Shown here: positions 5,296 through 8,227 of the stretch, one piece after another | How the letters are laid out: each line of letters opens with the position of its first letter | Position numbering within the stretch: the stretch's first letter is position 1 | Source of the DNA: Deltaproteobacteria bacterium | GTDB lineage: Bacteria > Desulfobacterota > Desulfarculia > Adiutricales > Adiutricaceae | Assembly (NCBI GenBank): GCA_031277995.1 | Contig: JAITLH010000185.1 | Location: 1-8,227, forward strand | Length of the DNA stretch: 8,227 nucleotides | Direction: 5' to 3' | The notes under the pieces: generated by a model | Seen by the model: only the letters and a program-made list of their open reading frames with translations | Databases searched by the model: none | What the model was told of the DNA's origin: nothing | Position numbers and translations under genes: made by a program

Positions 5296-6072
5296 CTAAA
5301 ACATGATGGCCGTCATCATAAAGTCGCTAACCAGTATGCTTACGTAGCTTACGACCACGGCCTGGGTAGTCGAGCGGCCCACGCCCGAGGCCCCGCCCTG
5401 GGTATAAAAGCCCATATAGCAACCGACGGAACTTATGATGAAACCAAAAAAAGCGGCTTTTATTAGCCCGTTAAAAACGTCACCCATGACCACGATGTCG
5501 GTAATGCGGCCGGTAAACTGACCCGGGTCAAGCCCCCGGCCCACGGCCACGAAAAATCCACCGATGACCCCGACGGCGTCGGCTATGGCCGTAAGTAACG
5601 GCAGCATGATGACCCCGGCCACGAGTCTGGGGGTAATTAAATACTTAATGGGATCCGCGGCCATCACGGTCAAGGCGTCCATTTGCTCGGAGACCTTCAT
5701 GGAAGAGAGTTCCGCGGCCATGGCGCTCCCGACCCTACCGGTCACCATGAGCGCCGTTAAGACCGGACCCAACTCCCTGGTCATGGCCGTGGCCACGGTG
5801 GGGCCTACCATGCTCTCGGCCGAAAACCTTGAAAAGCCGTAAATAATCTGTAAAGTAAAGACGCCTCCGGTAAATAGCCCCGTTAAAATAACCACGAAGA
5901 GGGAATCCACCCCCACCGATTCCATTTGTTTAAAGTAATTACGCAACCTTAGGGGAGGGGTAAAGAGCCCCAATATGGCTTTGCAGGTTAATATTCCATA
6001 GCGACCCAAATGGAAGACCGCGTTAAGGCCAAATCTACCAATGGCGGCCACCACGGCCAATATAGGATTCAA
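5296..6072 (-). CDS. mlaE: MlaE-family lipid ABC transporter permease
   Basis: A 258-residue inner-membrane permease, close to the usual length of about 260. It is expected to be a dimer bound to MlaF and an MlaD ring. Family features are RELGPVLTALMVTGRVGSA at about 99-117, EQMDALTVMAADPIKYL near 129-145 followed by PRL, and GCYMGFYTQGGASGVGRSTT near 217-236. Hydrophobic spans lie at about 55-79, 148-177, 202-222 and 238-257, with an amphipathic N-terminal helix. The start is TTG at 6072: AAGGAAG (6080-6086) lies seven bases upstream, no ATG or GTG is available in frame after the nearest upstream stop, and this gives the expected family N-terminus. The TTG overlaps the TGA of a short upstream frame, which may allow translational coupling if that frame is read. 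First gene of the mlaE-mlaF-mlaD operon; no mlaB or mlaC is in the window. Confidence 0.95.
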   Translation of the reverse strand: MNPILAVVAAIGRFGLNAVFHLGRYGILTCKAILGLFTPPLRLRNYFKQMESVGVDSLFVVILTGLFTGGVFTLQIIYGFSRFSAESMVGPTVATAMTRELGPVLTALMVTGRVGSAMAAELSSMKVSEQMDALTVMAADPIKYLITPRLVAGVIMLPLLTAIADAVGVIGGFFVAVGRGLDPGQFTGRITDIVVMGDVFNGLIKAAFFGFIISSVGCYMGFYTQGGASGVGRSTTQAVVVSYVSILVSDFMMTAIMF

Positions 6073-6245
6073 AGTGATTCTTCCTTCGCCAAGACCAAAT
6101 CTAACCTGGTTACCCCATTTTCGGGCACCAAGCCCCTCCGCCGCTTAGCGGCAGAGGCTTTCTGACAGGCGGCCTTCAATAGGCGCCCCCTAAAGGGAGC
6201 CCCAGAAGGGGGCCTTTCGGCAGTCACGGATAACACAGGGTTTAA
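6073..6245 (-). promoter_or_regulatory. Structured GC-rich leader upstream of mlaE
   Basis: Between the AT-rich island and mlaE, the minus strand can form several hairpins. The strongest is CTCTGCCGC/GCGGCGGAG with loop TAA (6136-6156, nine pairs including one G-T). Two others share bases and so exclude each other: GCCCC-CTTCT-GGGGC (6199-6213) and GCTCCC-TTTA-GGGGGC (6185-6200). The last clear hairpin ends about 50 nt before the mlaE ribosome site. It matches no riboswitch I know. A TTG-initiated 70-codon frame (6069-6281) crosses the region and overlaps the mlaE start, but its composition does not look like a real protein. Confidence 0.4.
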
Positions 6246-6308
6246 AGTCAATATCGCTTCACTTAAAAAAACTCTTTCCAAGCGGGAAAATCAGAAAAAA
6301 AATATCAA

Positions 6309-6338
6309 ATCAACTTAACGACGTGGTTATTATGTCAA
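6309..6338 (-). promoter_or_regulatory. Weak candidate promoter for mlaEFD
   Basis: On the minus strand a perfect -35 TTGACA (6333-6338) is followed, after 18 bp, by GTTGAT (6309-6314), which matches TATAAT at only three of six positions. Transcription would start near 6300, about 230 nt before mlaE, and would include the structured leader. The -35 is the only strong element. Confidence 0.25.
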
Positions 6339-6376
6339 AAATAGCTTCTTAAAACAAGATCATAAAGGCTATTTTT
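6337..6376. other. AT-rich inverted repeat AAAAATAGC ... GCTATTTTT
   Basis: Nine-base arms at 6337-6345 and 6368-6376 are perfect reverse complements separated by 22 bases. The right arm ends in five T on the plus strand and the left arm gives five T on the minus strand, so it could be a weak two-way terminator. It overlaps the candidate mla -35 by two bases, so a regulator site is also possible. Confidence 0.35.
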
Positions 6377-6578
6377 CCTATAGATACCTTCAGAAGAAAG
6401 TCAGTAATTTTTAGTATCTTCCAGGATGTATAGGGACTAGCTCCCATAATTATCTGGATAATTTACCGTTATCAAATTTATATTACCAAATTTACCATAA
6501 ACGTTCATAACTAACAATACTAAAATGGGAAATTTTAGCACCCATAAAAACAATTCGAGCTAGTTTTCAACTATTTTC

Positions 6579-6598
6579 TTGAGATAAAATTGTCTCAA
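6579..6598. other. Inverted repeat TTGAGA-N8-TCTCAA, possible operator
   Basis: Perfect 6-bp arms (6579-6584 and 6593-6598) with an 8-bp A/T-rich centre; the arm centres are 14 bp apart. This is the general shape of a dimeric regulator site. It lies about 125 bp upstream of the candidate -35 of the sigma-54 activator and about 240 bp upstream of the candidate mla promoter. An arm of six is short enough to occur by chance in AT-rich DNA. Confidence 0.25.
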
Positions 6599-6722
6599 AT
6601 TTAATGTTCATTATAGGATTGAATAGTTAATTAATAGTCCTATTTATTCGCGTGGCTAATTTAACAAAGACGGAGGCTTAGTTTTCCCATAATTGGTTAT
6701 TTTTTAAATATATAGAAAATTA

Positions 6723-6751
6723 TTGTCTTTTTCCCTCCGTTGTGTTAACAT
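6723..6751 (+). promoter_or_regulatory. Candidate sigma-70 promoter for the sigma-54 activator gene
   Basis: -35 TTGTCT (6723-6728, four of six), 17-bp spacer, -10 TAACAT (6746-6751, four of six). It lies at the downstream edge of the AT-rich island and would give a leader of roughly 95 nt before the ATG at 6855. I saw no GG/GC -24/-12 sigma-54 promoter upstream. Confidence 0.4.
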
Positions 6752-6854
6752 ATTTGAGGTATTTTCCAGCCAAATTTCTTTCGTTCCCGGCCAACTTGGG
6801 CGCTCGAAATCCTTGGCTCCAGACTATCCCCCAACGGTTCTTTGGCTAATATTC

Positions 6855-8227
6855 ATGACTTTGGTTATTTTGGTGGTCAAAAACGACAAGGTGGCCCAGA
6901 CCATCCTCGGGGCCTGTCGCGACCGGGGCGCCCAGACCCTCCGACTGGAAAGTTTGGAAGCGGCCCTAAAAAACCTAGACGCCCTCGCCTCGTCAGCTGA
7001 CGCCGGCCCGGGCCCGGGCCCGGGCTCAGACCCGAGCTATGGCCCGACCGCCAAGGCCTTAATCCTCGATCTGGCCGAATTCAATACCAAATCAGACAAA
7101 AAGATTAACCAAGCCCTAAGCGACCTGTCCCAAAAAGTCCAGGTCCTGGGGCTGGGCTCAAATTTTGACCTAAAGTCGGTGACCTCGTTTTTCCGCTCGG
7201 GACTGGCCGACTATCTAAACCTGCCCCTTGATCCCATTGAGCTCACCAGATCCTTAAACAAGGTTTTGGGAAGTCTCGCCCAGAGCCTCTCCGCGGCCCC
7301 CCAAACCAAAAACCCCCCTACCCTACCCGCTGACCCCTCCAAGGCCGTCAGGGGGGCTATTAGGCCCGTTAAAACGGCCGTTGGCAATAGACCTCCGATC
7401 TCCCAAAACGCCCCGGCGGCCACTCCCGCTCCGCCCTTACCCCGGGACGGGGGAAACAACTTCTTTTTCTCCATCATTGGCCAGGACCCGGGCCTGATGG
7501 AGATTTTTCGCATCGTCGAAAAAGTCGCCGCCACCGATTCCACGGTCATGGTCCACGGCGAGAGCGGCACCGGCAAGGAACTAATCGCCCGGGCCATCCA
7601 CCAGGCCTCGCCCAGAAAACATCGCCCCATGATCCCGGTAAACTGCGGGGCCATCCCCGAGGAACTCCTGGAAACGGAGCTTTTTGGCCACGAAAAAGGC
7701 GCCTTCACCAACGCCATCCGCGACCGCGTCGGTCGCTTTGAAATGGCCGACGGCGGGACGATTTTTTTGGACGAAATCGGCGACATGAGTCCCAAGCTTC
7801 AAGTAAAGCTCCTGCGGGTAATCCAAGAACACGAGTTTGAGCGCGTCGGGGGCGACAAGACCATCTCGGTGGATATCCGTATCATTACCGCCACCCACGT
7901 CGATCTGACCCGGGCCGTCCGGGACGGCCGCTTCCGCGAAGACCTTTACTATCGGCTAAACGTCATCCCCCTAACCATCCCGCCCCTCAGAGACCGCGCC
8001 GGCGACGTGCCTCTTCTAATCGATTACTTTTTGGGCCGCCTCCGGGAGACCCGCGGCTCCAAGGTCACCAGCCTTACCGACGAAGTCAAACAAATCCTCA
8101 TGGCTTACCGCTGGCCCGGTAACGTCCGGGAACTCGAAAACCTTATGGAGCGCATGGTCATCCTAGCCGACGGCCCGGTCCTCACCAAAAGCGACCTCCC
8201 GGCCCGCCTGCTCCAAGACGTCGAATC
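6855..8227 (+). CDS. Sigma-54-dependent transcriptional activator (NtrC family), 3' end beyond window
   Basis: From ATG at 6855 the frame stays open to the edge: 457 codons plus two bases. It should be a cytoplasmic AAA+ activator that binds enhancer DNA and remodels sigma-54 RNA polymerase. Residues about 1-140 resemble a receiver: ALILDL with Asp72 at the phospho-acceptor place and DYLNLPLDPIEL near 119-130. But the acidic pair reads KND (9-11) and the FxKP lysine is Leu123, so it is degenerate. A Pro/Ala-rich linker (about 146-200) leads to the AAA+ domain (about 205-440): Walker A GESGTGKE at 235-242, GAFTNA at 282-287 (GAFTGA is canonical), Walker B IFLDEIGD at 303-310, arginine-finger region FREDLYYRLNV at 360-370, and WPGNVRELEN at 420-429. 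The C-terminal Fis-type helix-turn-helix is expected off the edge. No clear Shine-Dalgarno precedes this ATG, but it fits the first beta strand of a receiver; upstream TTG codons are in frame. Confidence 0.95.
   Translation, partial: MTLVILVVKNDKVAQTILGACRDRGAQTLRLESLEAALKNLDALASSADAGPGPGPGSDPSYGPTAKALILDLAEFNTKSDKKINQALSDLSQKVQVLGLGSNFDLKSVTSFFRSGLADYLNLPLDPIELTRSLNKVLGSLAQSLSAAPQTKNPPTLPADPSKAVRGAIRPVKTAVGNRPPISQNAPAATPAPPLPRDGGNNFFFSIIGQDPGLMEIFRIVEKVAATDSTVMVHGESGTGKELIARAIHQASPRKHRPMIPVNCGAIPEELLETELFGHEKGAFTNAIRDRVGRFEMADGGTIFLDEIGDMSPKLQVKLLRVIQEHEFERVGGDKTISVDIRIITATHVDLTRAVRDGRFREDLYYRLNVIPLTIPPLRDRAGDVPLLIDYFLGRLRETRGSKVTSLTDEVKQILMAYRWPGNVRELENLMERMVILADGPVLTKSDLPARLLQDVE
7005..7022 (+). 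repeat. Three perfect GGCCCG hexamers encoding (Gly-Pro)3
   Basis: Copies at 7005, 7011 and 7017 are in frame in the sigma-54 activator, coding residues 51-56, just before the strand carrying Asp72. Copy-number change would alter the linker by two residues per unit without a frameshift. Confidence 0.85.

Larger units (their letters stand above)
6282..6854. other. AT-rich intergenic island between the divergent mla operon and sigma-54 activator
   Basis: Base composition drops sharply here: the line 6301-6360 has 16 G/C of 60, against clearly GC-rich genes on both sides. No frame of convincing length exists; stops are dense on both strands. It holds a candidate promoter on each strand, inverted repeats at 6337-6376 and 6579-6598, and loose AATTTA direct repeats at 6460, 6475 and 6489. 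GC content rises again from about 6775. It may simply be a regulatory region, or the remnant of acquired DNA. Confidence 0.7.

Noticed and set aside
6069..6281. 70-codon frame overlapping the mlaE start (TTG-initiated)
   Set aside because: Its start is TTG without a clear ribosome site, its translation is low in structure and arises from the GC hairpins; treated as leader. The overlap with mlaE is recorded as a finding.
6437..6508. 23-codon minus-strand frame (MNVYGKFGNINL...) and a nearby 14 + 17 codon pair in one frame split by TGA
   Set aside because: No Shine-Dalgarno, very short, and random open stretches of this size are expected in AT-rich DNA.
7211..7795. 194-codon frame antisense to the sigma-54 activator
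   Set aside because: It lies wholly opposite a well-supported AAA+ coding sequence; the Ser/Arg/Pro-rich product is typical of an antisense shadow in GC-rich DNA.

Overview
The window looks like a chromosomal segment of a Gram-negative bacterium of the deltaproteobacterial (Desulfobacterota) type. This rests on an Mla/MCE lipid-transport operon whose MlaD carries the long beta-rich C-terminal extension I associate with that group, a sigma-54 (NtrC-family) activator, an HD-GYP response regulator, and GC-rich coding DNA rich in GGCC. It is an inference from protein style; no taxonomic marker gene is present. There is no sign of a phage, an insertion sequence or a CRISPR array.

Layout. Genes from 1 to 6072 are on the minus strand, so they read right to left. 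From the right these are mlaE (5296-6072, TTG start), mlaF (4534-5277) and mlaD (3053-4426), an ABC importer/exporter core for phospholipid traffic between the two membranes. Next is a 570-bp non-coding stretch full of tandem repeats and hairpins (2483-3052). Then comes a receiver + HD-GYP cyclic-di-GMP phosphodiesterase (1334-2482), closed by a clear intrinsic terminator at 1281-1306. A histidine phosphatase (529-1200) and the N-terminal third of metX, homoserine O-acetyltransferase (1-417, cut by the window edge), follow. On the plus strand, separated from mlaE by about 780 bp of which about 500 are strikingly AT-rich, a sigma-54-dependent regulator starts at 6855 and runs off the right edge.

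How the genes fit together. mlaE-mlaF-mlaD form one operon: permease, ATPase and substrate-binding MCE protein. mlaE is preceded by a GC-rich leader able to fold into several hairpins. The HD-GYP gene has its own candidate promoter, lying inside an array of ten degenerate 11-bp repeats. The sigma-54 activator has a degenerate receiver-like N-terminus and a GAFTNA variant of the GAFTGA loop, and its target is not visible here.

Most unusual. The known genes are ordinary. What stands out is the non-coding DNA: three unrelated short tandem arrays (11 bp x 10, 12 bp x 4, 14 bp x 4) in two gene gaps, a structured leader before mlaE, and an AT-rich island between the divergent transcription units. 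I did not find convincing evidence for a wholly new system.
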